DNA from: CAZAQS01 sp964486825
Lineage (GTDB): Bacteria > Chloroflexota > Anaerolineae > Anaerolineales > UBA4823
DNA: 8,369 nucleotides
Assembly: GCA_964486825.1 (NCBI GenBank)
Contig: CAZAQS010000211.1
Location: forward strand, 1-8,369
Direction of reading: 5' to 3'
The notes below the pieces were generated by a model. It did no database searches and had not been told where the DNA came from. It was given only the letters and a program-made list of their open reading frames with translations. Position numbers and translations under genes: made by a program. Below, one piece after another: positions 1 through 6,117 of this stretch; positions within the stretch are counted from its first letter, which is position 1; each line of letters opens with the position of its first letter.

Positions 1-1143
1 CGCCCGCTCTCGGATCTGCTGAGCGTCCTCCAGAATGCCTTGCAGATTTGGGTTTTCGTTGTAATTGAAGCCAATCAGGTGTCCAATAACCGGGACCCAA
101 TCTGCATGTCCCCTCCCATTGATCCCTCCAATACCGCTCTCCAGCTTTTGTTTCGCCGCTGCTTCGCTGTCACTATCGTGAATGCCAAACTCGCTTGTAA
201 AAAGCTCGCGCAAGAGTGAGTAGGGAAGGTGCGCCATCTCCTCACTGGCGCGCGCTCGAAACAGTCGCAGATCTTCTGGCTGCAGATCGAGCCAATTTGT
301 AAACTCATATAACAAGCGCGATTTGCCAACGCCCGCCTCACCGGTAATGGTTACAATCCTGGCTTTGGCGCCAGCCTCATCCTTGAGCGCTATGAAGCTT
401 TCTTGAAGCTGCTTGAGCTCATTATCCCTGCCCACCATTGGAGTTTCAATCCCGGCAACGCCCCGGGTTTGCTGTTGGAAGGCTTGCTCCCTCTCCCCTA
501 ACACCTGGTAAACCCGTACAGGCTCACTTTTCCCTTTTGCATGGATGGGCTCCAGGGGCTGCAGTACGAACAGGCCGCGCACGTGGCGATAAGTATCGTG
601 AGAGATCAAAATGCTGCCCGGAGGAGCGGCATTTTGGAGACGGTTGGTTATGTTGACGGCATCGCCCATGGCTGTAAATTCAGATCTGACCTGGTTTCCC
701 ACAACGTCTATCACCACCAAACCGGTGTTAATACCAACCCTCACCTGGAATTCGACACCGAATTGTTTACGTATGCGTTCAGAATACTCCCCGGCAGCTT
801 TGCAGATATCCAGGCCAGCGCGTACTGCCCACTCGGCGTCGTTTTCACGCGCCACTGCCGCGCCGAAAAAAGCCAGGATGGCGTCGCCCATCAGGCGCGC
901 TACCATGCCCTTATGCCGTGCGACGGCATCGTTCATCAAAGCGAAAGCCCCATTCATGATCTCTGTGATATCTTCAGGGTCTACCTGCTCTCCCATGGCA
1001 GTCGAGCCAACTACGTCTGCGAACAATACAGTCACGAGCTTTCGCTCGCCTACCTGTGCACGAGCGGCACTTAACTGTGTACCGCAGTTAGCGCAGAATT
1101 TTGCATTGTCCGGATTGGACATACGGCAGTTCGTGCAGATCAT
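1..1143 (-). CDS. Zinc-ribbon class III adenylate/guanylate cyclase with AAA ATPase domain (partial, 3' end off window)
   Basis: The first 381 residues are visible and the frame stays open to the window edge. An N-terminal zinc ribbon has C3-x2-C6 and C17-x2-C20. A class III cyclase domain covers about residues 33-215: metal-binding D43 in LFADVVGST, D87 in MGDAILAFF, and N164/R168 in GDAVNITNR as the transition-state pair. T157 stands where class IIIa enzymes have Asp, which is typical of class IIIb. R83 is at the usual substrate-lysine position, so ATP versus GTP use is uncertain. After GRDNEL (238-243) an AAA/NTPase domain begins, with Walker A GEAGVGKS at 268-275. Family members usually run to about 1000 residues with C-terminal helical repeats; those would lie off the window. 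They are thought to be soluble signalling proteins making cyclic nucleotide. The ATG at 1143 is the first start after an in-frame TAA nine bases upstream; no clear Shine-Dalgarno is visible. It has its own promoter at 1232-1240. Confidence 0.93.
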   Translation of the reverse strand, partial: MICTNCRMSNPDNAKFCANCGTQLSAARAQVGERKLVTVLFADVVGSTAMGEQVDPEDITEIMNGAFALMNDAVARHKGMVARLMGDAILAFFGAAVARENDAEWAVRAGLDICKAAGEYSERIRKQFGVEFQVRVGINTGLVVIDVVGNQVRSEFTAMGDAVNITNRLQNAAPPGSILISHDTYRHVRGLFVLQPLEPIHAKGKSEPVRVYQVLGEREQAFQQQTRGVAGIETPMVGRDNELKQLQESFIALKDEAGAKARIVTITGEAGVGKSRLLYEFTNWLDLQPEDLRLFRARASEEMAHLPYSLLRELFTSEFGIHDSDSEAAAKQKLESGIGGINGRGHADWVPVIGHLIGFNYNENPNLQGILEDAQQIRERA

Positions 1144-1174
1144 ATTGTCTTAGGGATGCTTCCGTAATACATAT

Positions 1175-1193
1175 ATTCCACTGTCCGTGGAAT
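1175..1193. repeat. Perfect 7-bp inverted repeat in the cyclase leader
   Basis: ATTCCAC and GTGGAAT flank a 5-base spacer (TGTCC). It lies about 30-50 bases downstream of the predicted transcription start and 31 bases before the cyclase ATG. It could be an RNA hairpin in the leader or a dyad operator. There is no U-run after it, so it does not look like an intrinsic terminator. The repeat is seen directly; its role is inferred. Confidence 0.5.
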
Positions 1194-1214
1194 GGGGGGT
1201 CATATTATATGATT

Positions 1215-1249
1215 AATATCCAGAACGTCTTATTATACCATCGGATATT
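1215..1249. repeat. Inverted repeat AATATCC / GGATATT bracketing the cyclase promoter
   Basis: AATATCC (1215-1221) and its exact reverse complement GGATATT (1243-1249) sit either side of a 21-base interval. The centre, base 1232, falls on the -10 box of the cyclase promoter. This geometry would suit a dimeric repressor, but two AT-rich 7-mers in a short AT-rich gap may also occur by chance. Confidence 0.35.
1232..1240 (-). promoter_or_regulatory. Extended -10 promoter for the cyclase gene
   Basis: Read on the minus strand, TGGTATAAT is a perfect extended -10 (TGn followed by TATAAT). No good -35 is seen 17 bases upstream, which is typical of extended -10 promoters. The start would be near 1225, giving a leader of about 80 bases. 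A second TATAAT on the same strand (1204-1209) lacks the TG extension and is the weaker candidate. Confidence 0.5.
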
Positions 1250-1267
1250 GTAAAGAAAGACCACCAC

Positions 1268-1360
1268 TCAAAGGCTCAATCCAGGCAAAAAGGGCTTCTC
1301 CGTTATGATCTCCTCATCGAATACCTCATCGAGGACAGCCTCGAGAACCTCAAGAGCCAT
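1268..1360 (-). CDS. Possible 30-residue ORF or C-terminal gene remnant
   Basis: An ATG at 1360 is preceded at 9 bases by AAGGAG, the strongest Shine-Dalgarno-like match in this gap. It opens a 30-codon acidic, leucine-rich peptide (starting MALEVLEAVL, ending PGLSL) predicted to be helical. The same frame stays open upstream to a TAA at 1472-1474 (67 codons) but has no ATG, GTG or TTG before 1360. It could therefore be the end of a decayed gene rather than a true small gene. The opposite strand is also open in codon-aligned register (1217-1468). I recognise no family on either strand, and the strand of coding, if any, is unsure. Confidence 0.2.
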   Translation of the reverse strand: MALEVLEAVLDEVFDEEIITEKPFLPGLSL

Positions 1361-1482
1361 CTCGACCAGCTCCTTAAGAGGCTTTGGCGTAGGGGAGAAT
1401 CTATGTTCGTAGACCGAAGAGCGGACGGTAGTAGAGGTCGTAGTAACTTGTATGCCCGGTTTTTTTAGCTGTTACGATAGAG

Positions 1483-2301
1483 CTATACCGCTCTTAATAC
1501 GATATTGCCGTCTTGGACGCTCACTGGATACGTTTTTAGTTCCAGTTTGGCCGGGCCTTGGGTAACTTTCCCATTACGAATATCAAAACAGGAGCGGTGC
1601 CACGGGCATTCTACCTGATGATCGTGGAAACTACCCTCTGATAAGGGGCCATAGCGGTGAGTACAGAACTCCTGGAAGGCATAGATCTCACCGTCCAGCT
1701 TTACGATCGCCAATACGTGGCCATCAAAGTCCACCCTCAAGGTCTCCCCCTCTTGGACCGAATCTGCCTGTGTAACCACTGCCCAGCCATCTGCCGAGTC
1801 CCCCGAGGAAACATGGATTGTCTCTTTAGGGGTAGGGCTATGACGCCGGTGCTGCCCGGCGCCGATGCCGTCATCATAAACCATCTTCCCACCCAGGTAT
1901 CCCGACACAGAAATCACTCCTACACCCACCAAAGAAAGCCCCACGAATAAAGGAGGGGTGACCTCTATGCCGTTTCCACCAACCCGTAAACCAAAATTAA
2001 GAACGAAAAGCGCTATAGCCAGCAAATTAAGCAGCATATGCAGGGTAGCCGTCCTCTTGGAAGGGTGATCAGAACGAATATCCAGCCAATCCGGAAAGCC
2101 TGCTAACGCTGCCAGCAGACCCATGCCTATCCCGAATCCCAGGCTGTAGAGCGTACCCCGATAAAGAATGCCAGGATCCGTTAACAAATAAGTGGCAAAA
2201 TCCATTATCAAGCTGAGCACGAAAAGTCCAATTGGAAAATGGACCATTGCCGGGTGGAGTGGATGACCGAAAGGTTTCCCTTGCAGCAATTCTTTCAGCA
2301 T
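1483..2301 (-). CDS. DUF2231 membrane protein fused to a Rieske [2Fe-2S] domain
   Basis: This 272-residue protein has two parts. Residues 1-145 are a DUF2231 (COG4244-like) membrane domain with four hydrophobic helices at about 18-40, 50-70, 87-106 and 117-136. It carries the family motifs HPLHPAMVHFP (13-23), DWLDIR (71-76), H88 and SGYLGGKMVY (133-142). A short polar linker leads to a Rieske domain (about 172-272) with cluster ligands C213-x-H215 and C232-x-x-H235. It lacks the disulfide cysteines of cytochrome bc1 Rieske proteins, so a lower-potential, ferredoxin-type cluster is likely. R236 replaces the usual Gly of the CPWHGS motif. There is no signal peptide or Tat motif; the membrane domain anchors it. 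The start has a strong GGGAGG site seven bases upstream, inside the end of the preceding gene, suggesting translational coupling. An electron-carrier role is inferred; the partner is unknown. Confidence 0.92.
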   Translation of the reverse strand: MLKELLQGKPFGHPLHPAMVHFPIGLFVLSLIMDFATYLLTDPGILYRGTLYSLGFGIGMGLLAALAGFPDWLDIRSDHPSKRTATLHMLLNLLAIALFVLNFGLRVGGNGIEVTPPLFVGLSLVGVGVISVSGYLGGKMVYDDGIGAGQHRRHSPTPKETIHVSSGDSADGWAVVTQADSVQEGETLRVDFDGHVLAIVKLDGEIYAFQEFCTHRYGPLSEGSFHDHQVECPWHRSCFDIRNGKVTQGPAKLELKTYPVSVQDGNIVLRAV

Positions 2302-2304
2302 GGT

Positions 2305-2823
2305 CTAGCCTCCCTTTTCCGGTAAATTGGCTTTGCCTGCTTCGGCCACCGCACGCCACTTTCCCTTGGAAAGCCGGGCAACGTTAATGCCGTAGGCATA
2401 AATCATTCGTCCACCCAGATAACCGGAGATCAAAAGCAAGAACACTGCTAACCCGGAAAGCCAGAGCAACCCAAACGGAACTGCCTGGGCAGTTTGATAA
2501 ATCTCCAGGCGAAAAATTAGATTAATGGCCGAGAGGATCCAAACCACAGCATTGAGACCCATATGGTACAGTCCAATCTTCCAGGCAGGTTTATCCCGCC
2601 GGATCCCGGTCCAATCCGCATACCCGGTTGGGATTGCAACCAAAGCAACTAAAAGACCCAATAGAATGGAGAAAAAGGAAAGCTGAACAAAAACATTATC
2701 CCCCTCCCCGATCCTGGAGAGGATATCAAAGACCAATGCCGCCGGCCATAATGCAGCCGGCACGTGCACCAGGGGTGGGTGCAAGGGATGTTTTAGCCAC
2801 TTGCCTTGTAAAAACTCGATCAT
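2305..2823 (-). CDS. DUF2231 family four-helix membrane protein
   Basis: This 172-residue membrane protein is a paralogue of the N-terminal half of the next gene. Both share LQGK near the start, HPLHPPLVH (12-20), a DW..IR motif (70-75), a helix-three histidine (H87) and SGYLGGRMIY (133-142). Four hydrophobic helices lie at about 18-37, 45-65, 84-105 and 114-135, followed by a short basic tail without any cofactor domain. The conserved histidines at the membrane face could bind metal or heme, but I know of no proof for the family. The stop is three bases before the Rieske gene's ATG. The start has a GGAAAGG site at about eight bases and lies 26 bases after the aldo/keto reductase stop, so all three are probably one operon. 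Confidence 0.9.
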   Translation of the reverse strand: MIEFLQGKWLKHPLHPPLVHVPAALWPAALVFDILSRIGEGDNVFVQLSFFSILLGLLVALVAIPTGYADWTGIRRDKPAWKIGLYHMGLNAVVWILSAINLIFRLEIYQTAQAVPFGLLWLSGLAVFLLLISGYLGGRMIYAYGINVARLSKGKWRAVAEAGKANLPEKGG

Positions 2824-2849
2824 GCTTATACCCTTTCCAATTTGTAGCG

Positions 2850-3671
2850 CTACGCCATCCTGTCTAGCTTCTCCACGTCCTCATCTTCGAGCTTCAGATC
2901 TACAGCCCCCAGGTTGTCCGCCAGGTGCTCAGGGTTGGTGGACATCGGAATTGTATTTACCTTCGGCTGGCGTACCAGCCAGTTCAGGGCTACTTGAGCT
3001 GGCGGTACCCCGTATTTCTGGGCAATTTCTCTTAATAACGGACGGCTCAATAGGCCTCCTTTTATTGGCGAATAAGCCGTCAAAACGATATCCTTTTCCT
3101 GGCAATAAGCCAACAAGCCATTCTGCTGGGGCCTTCGTTGGATCAGGCTATAGCGTACCTGAATGTTAGCAAGCGCTGGCCTGGCAAGCTCTCGAGCCCG
3201 CTTCAAATTGGATAGGTCAAAGTTGCTCACCCCTAAATGTCGGGCTTTCCCATCGCTCGCCAGCTCGTTCATCGCCTGGAAGGTCTCTTCAAGATGAACA
3301 GAAGGGTTCGGCCAATGGATTAAGAAAAGGTCCACATAATCTGTGCCCAATCGACGAAGGCTCTGGTGCAAGGACTGGATGACATCTCTATAGCGCAATT
3401 GTGTATGCCATACTTTAGTGGTAATAAAAAGCTCGTCCCGGTTGAAGCCCAGCATAGCCTGTCCGATCAGAGATTCTGTATGCCCACCTGCATACATCTC
3501 AGCCGTATCGATTAACCGATAACCTGAACCGATGGCTGAACGGATCATGTTCACCATCTCCGCATCTCGCGTATGGTCAGGTGAGGCTTCTCCTCCAACC
3601 CGCCAGGTACCCAGGCCAATACGCGGGATCCTCTCTCCGTTATATAGGGTTACGTAGTGCTTACCTTCCAT
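2850..3671 (-). CDS. Aldo/keto reductase
   Basis: This 273-residue TIM-barrel oxidoreductase has a typical length for the family. The full catalytic tetrad is present: D55 (LIDTAEMYA), Y60, K86 (TTKVW) and H119 (LIHWPN). GLGTW (19-23) and GVSNF (147-151) are the other family signatures. It should reduce an aldehyde or ketone with NAD(P)H in the cytosol; the substrate is not predictable. The cofactor loop reads IPMSTNPEHL: M243 replaces the usual Lys that contacts the NADPH 2'-phosphate, and H249 replaces a common Arg. This hints at NADH use. The ATG is preceded by GAGGTGG at about four bases. It lies 78 bases after herA and 26 bases before the DUF2231 gene, so it probably heads the redox operon, though readthrough from herA is possible. 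Confidence 0.95.
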   Translation of the reverse strand: MEGKHYVTLYNGERIPRIGLGTWRVGGEASPDHTRDAEMVNMIRSAIGSGYRLIDTAEMYAGGHTESLIGQAMLGFNRDELFITTKVWHTQLRYRDVIQSLHQSLRRLGTDYVDLFLIHWPNPSVHLEETFQAMNELASDGKARHLGVSNFDLSNLKRARELARPALANIQVRYSLIQRRPQQNGLLAYCQEKDIVLTAYSPIKGGLLSRPLLREIAQKYGVPPAQVALNWLVRQPKVNTIPMSTNPEHLADNLGAVDLKLEDEDVEKLDRMA

Positions 3672-3693
3672 TTCCCACCTCGTTTGCAGCTCG

Positions 3694-3702
3694 ATTCTAC
3701 CA
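3694..3702 (-). promoter_or_regulatory. Candidate extended -10 promoter for the aldo/keto reductase operon
   Basis: On the minus strand TGGTAGAAT fits the extended -10 pattern with one mismatch from TATAAT. Transcription would start near 3687, leaving a leader of about 16 bases that still includes the GAGGTGG ribosome site. There is no good -35 box. An alternative is TTCACA ... TATGTA with 18-base spacing further upstream. Confidence 0.25.
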
Positions 3703-3708
3703 GAGGCC

Positions 3709-3752
3709 TAGATAATTACATATCTAGATATATATTCTCCTGTGAATATCTA
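3709..3752. repeat. AT-rich TAGATA/TATCTA repeat cluster after herA
   Basis: TAGATA occurs at 3709-3714 and 3725-3730, and its reverse complement TATCTA at 3721-3726 and 3747-3752; the last overlaps the herA stop codon. ATATCTAGATAT (3720-3731) is a perfect 12-base palindrome. ATATTC and GAATAT (3732-3737, 3744-3749) can form a small stem with a 6-base loop just after the stop. There is no U-run, so termination is doubtful; an operator or a weak mRNA 3' stem is possible. Confidence 0.4.
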
Positions 3753-5486
3753 AAAACCCAACTCCTTTAAGATCTCAGCTTCACCGCGCTGGCTTCCTGA
3801 TTTCCCCTGAAGCTCGTTCCAAAAGTTTTGGTCATAGCGACGGGACCGGACAGGAATGGGCATTGGCACCCCCCATCCTAATAACAATACTTCCTCCTTG
3901 GGTTGGAGACGGGCCAGCATTCCACGCAGTGCCTCCCTTCCGGATAACCCGGAAAGCACTGCCCGGATATCATCCTCGTCACCCAGCCACCCGGATATAC
4001 GCGTCCCTAATTGAGACATCACCTCATCGTAGATCTGCGAAGGACGCTGGTCGACAATCAGCAGGGTCACGTAGTATTTGCGCATCTCCCTGGCAATGGT
4101 GTTGAAGGTGGTTTGGGCAGCCATCTCCCGGTTGAGCAGCTTATGGGCTTCTTCCAAAACGATGACTAGCGGGCGCGGCTCTTCTTTGCCGCTGCTGCGA
4201 AAAAGATTGGTGCGATTTTCCCAGGCCGAACGGATGCGGCGAGTCAGGAGATTACTTACCAGCAGGTAATCCAGGTCGCTTTCATTCTTTCCAAATGACA
4301 GGATGACATGCTGTCCCGCCTCCAAGGCCTTGATGATCTCCCCGACCGTATCAGCAGCTGGCTTTTCCAGGACATACGACAGCCGGAAAACTCGCCCAAG
4401 CTTCGAGTGCAGGCCTTCTGCGGCCAGGACGTTCACTCCATTCTCATTAGCCCAGGCCGCCACGCTGTCCGTGGCAGGGACCTTCTTCCCATTCTCATCC
4501 TCAACCATCGCCCCTTGCCTCATCGCACGGAAGGAAGAAAACCAGTTCTCGCGACCGAAAGAAGAGACCAGGGCTTCCAGCGTGGTTGGCGTGGTCTCTT
4601 TCAGGTTCAGCTCCCGGCTCAGCAACTCGATATCCTCCGGCTGGATATCGCGCATGGCAATTTCCAGGTTGAAATCGGGCGCCTGACCCCGGATCTTAGC
4701 TCCCGCCCCCAGACCGACCACCCTCACCCGGTTGGGAAAACGGCCGCGCAGCCCGATCACCCGCAGTCCGGTATCGGCGGCAGTATCGTCATAACCGTAT
4801 TCGTTGTGCATATCAAAGACCAGCACAGAAGCCTGGTTGAGCTGCATCAGGCCGGCCAGGACGATTCGGGTCAGGAAGGATTTCCCGGTGCCAGTCGCCC
4901 CGAACACGCCCGAAGAGCGCTGCACGAGCTTGATCAGATTCAGACAGACCGGGTGCTCCTGTTCTCGGGTATGACCGATCACGAAATTGCCTTTCTCTTC
5001 ATCCTTCCCAAAGATCTCGGCGATATCGCCCTGGGATGCCAACCGGACTGCAGCATGGTGGGGGGGAACGGTTTTGACTGGCAACGGGCGAGGTTCATTC
5101 CGCAAGCCTGCATCGATCTGCCCTCGCCACCGGGAGTAGTCTGGACTGGCAGGGTCAGGCCCCCTTTCCAGCATCAGGGCCGGCAAGACTTCCAGGTTGG
5201 TGAACAGAGTCTGTCCATGCAATAAGCTGGCAAGTCCGGGCGGTAGCCGTACCTCGCTCTGCTCATCAGCAAAGCGCGGGTCGGTAGAGCCTAACTGCAA
5301 GTCGGTCACCAGCCCATAAAAAAGCCAGTCACCGCTTTCGATCACGACGAAGCCACCCTCTTGCACTTGTTGTGCGGGCACAGTCAGCCGCACGCGCAAG
5401 TTGTCCTTCAATCCGCCGCCAACTACATAACCGATGGCTGTTAAGCCTCCGCCATTCGATGAAATGGTATCTTTTATTGGAGTCAT
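3750..5486 (-). CDS. herA: HerA-family ATPase / DNA translocase
   Basis: This 578-residue protein starts with a HAS-barrel (about residues 15-100, with GYVVGGGLKDNLRV and GDWLFYGLVTDLQLG). It continues into a FtsK/HerA-type motor ATPase: Walker A GATGTGKS (196-203, K202), VFDMHNEY (D225), Walker B LVIVLEEAH (440-448, E445/E446), sensor-like DQRPSQ (479-484), and LGTRI (R496, a likely arginine finger). HerA forms hexameric rings that drive NurA in DNA end resection. A nurA gene lies just upstream in the same operon. I chose the ATG at 5486 because GAGAGGG stands about five bases before it and the barrel begins soon after. GTG 5531 or ATG 5528 would add 15 or 14 residues, overlap the preceding gene and lack a good ribosome site. 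All motor residues appear intact. Confidence is high for the family and moderate for the start. Confidence 0.95.
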   Translation of the reverse strand: MTPIKDTISSNGGGLTAIGYVVGGGLKDNLRVRLTVPAQQVQEGGFVVIESGDWLFYGLVTDLQLGSTDPRFADEQSEVRLPPGLASLLHGQTLFTNLEVLPALMLERGPDPASPDYSRWRGQIDAGLRNEPRPLPVKTVPPHHAAVRLASQGDIAEIFGKDEEKGNFVIGHTREQEHPVCLNLIKLVQRSSGVFGATGTGKSFLTRIVLAGLMQLNQASVLVFDMHNEYGYDDTAADTGLRVIGLRGRFPNRVRVVGLGAGAKIRGQAPDFNLEIAMRDIQPEDIELLSRELNLKETTPTTLEALVSSFGRENWFSSFRAMRQGAMVEDENGKKVPATDSVAAWANENGVNVLAAEGLHSKLGRVFRLSYVLEKPAADTVGEIIKALEAGQHVILSFGKNESDLDYLLVSNLLTRRIRSAWENRTNLFRSSGKEEPRPLVIVLEEAHKLLNREMAAQTTFNTIAREMRKYYVTLLIVDQRPSQIYDEVMSQLGTRISGWLGDEDDIRAVLSGLSGREALRGMLARLQPKEEVLLLGWGVPMPIPVRSRRYDQNFWNELQGKSGSQRGEAEILKELGF

Positions 5487-5508
5487 GGCTTCCCTCTCTG
5501 CTAAGGTT

Positions 5509-6117
5509 TTAGGGCTCGGAGAACGCATCACCCACTGCAGACAGCACAGACATTAAGTTAGGATAATCGTCCCTTAGCAAGGTGATCAACTCACGCACAG
5601 CTGAGGAGGACCAATCCGGGTCTCCTACCTCCCTATGGGCCTGAGCAGCCTGCTGCAGATGAGCTGCCAGCAGTTCTGCAACCGGAACATCCTGGCTCCG
5701 TAAGATATGCCTGAAATAGCCGAACTTGCCAGGCCGGGTAAAGGCACACAGCTCGTGTGGGTCACACAAATAAATCCGATCCAGGCTCAAGGGCGGCACA
5801 GGTGGAAGTAGGTGGTAAATCCGGTTAGACTTGCTGTAACCCACAACCAACACACCCATTTCCAAAGGGATATTGCGGTTAAGTCGATTGTCGGCAATGA
5901 TATTCTCATCTACATCATCTGCAGTGACCAGCTGGCGGACCAGGCCATCATCGTCGATATGGATGTCATAAATAAGTCCGTAGGTACAAAGGCCGTTATG
6001 GAGGGGAACACTGACCAGTCCACCAAAGGAGGGGTGCTCTAGCTGGCTAACCCGGCAGCCGACAACAAACGACGTCGTCGCTGAGCGAAGCAAGCGCCCC
6101 AGATCGATTACGCTCAT
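5509..6117 (-). CDS. Stand-alone HAS-barrel protein between NurA and HerA
   Basis: This 202-residue soluble protein has no ATPase or nuclease motif. Its N-terminal part resembles the HerA N-terminal barrel: GRLLRSATTSFVVG (7-20) and FGGLVSVPLHNGLCTYGLIYD (about 31-51) parallel the HerA segment around its GLVTDLQLG. A second conserved-looking stretch is PLEMGVLVVGY (84-94) followed by LLPPVPPLSLDRIY (103-116). The remaining 80 residues look helical. The ATG overlaps the nurA stop as ATGA and has GAGGA eight bases upstream, so its translation is coupled to nurA; herA starts 22 bases after its stop. This placement suggests a partner of the NurA-HerA complex, perhaps an adaptor at the ring face where barrels dock. 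The barrel call rests on motif similarity by eye, and the role is inferred. Confidence 0.8.
   Translation of the reverse strand: MSVIDLGRLLRSATTSFVVGCRVSQLEHPSFGGLVSVPLHNGLCTYGLIYDIHIDDDGLVRQLVTADDVDENIIADNRLNRNIPLEMGVLVVGYSKSNRIYHLLPPVPPLSLDRIYLCDPHELCAFTRPGKFGYFRHILRSQDVPVAELLAAHLQQAAQAHREVGDPDWSSSAVRELITLLRDDYPNLMSVLSAVGDAFSEP

Larger units (their letters stand above)
1144..1482. other. Intergenic stretch between the Rieske gene and the cyclase
   Basis: This 339-base gap contains the cyclase leader and promoter at 1144-1250 and an ambiguous open region at 1268-1471. The rest shows no recognisable gene, RNA or mobile element. No convincing intrinsic terminator follows the Rieske stop at 1483. 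A 5-bp AGAGC/GCTCT hairpin over the stop codon is too short, and the nearby T7 run (1460-1466) reads as A7 on the transcribed strand. Confidence 0.6.

Noticed and set aside
75..341. 88-codon minus-strand frame
   Set aside because: It is out of frame inside the AAA region of the partial cyclase gene.
541..1153. Two overlapping plus-strand frames of about 180 codons
   Set aside because: Both are antisense to the cyclase domain, which reads clearly on the minus strand; their translations carry no recognisable motif.
1481..1498. Short AGAGC/GCTCT hairpin at the Rieske stop as a terminator
   Set aside because: The stem is only five pairs and the following run is A-rich, not U-rich, in the transcript.
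4308..5225. 305-codon open frame on the plus strand
   Set aside because: It lies wholly antisense to herA, whose motifs are intact, and its translation is proline/glutamine/histidine-rich without family motifs.
5487..5531. GTG/ATG start for herA overlapping the HAS-barrel gene
   Set aside because: No good ribosome site precedes these codons, while ATG 5486 has GAGAGGG close by and the barrel domain follows it directly.
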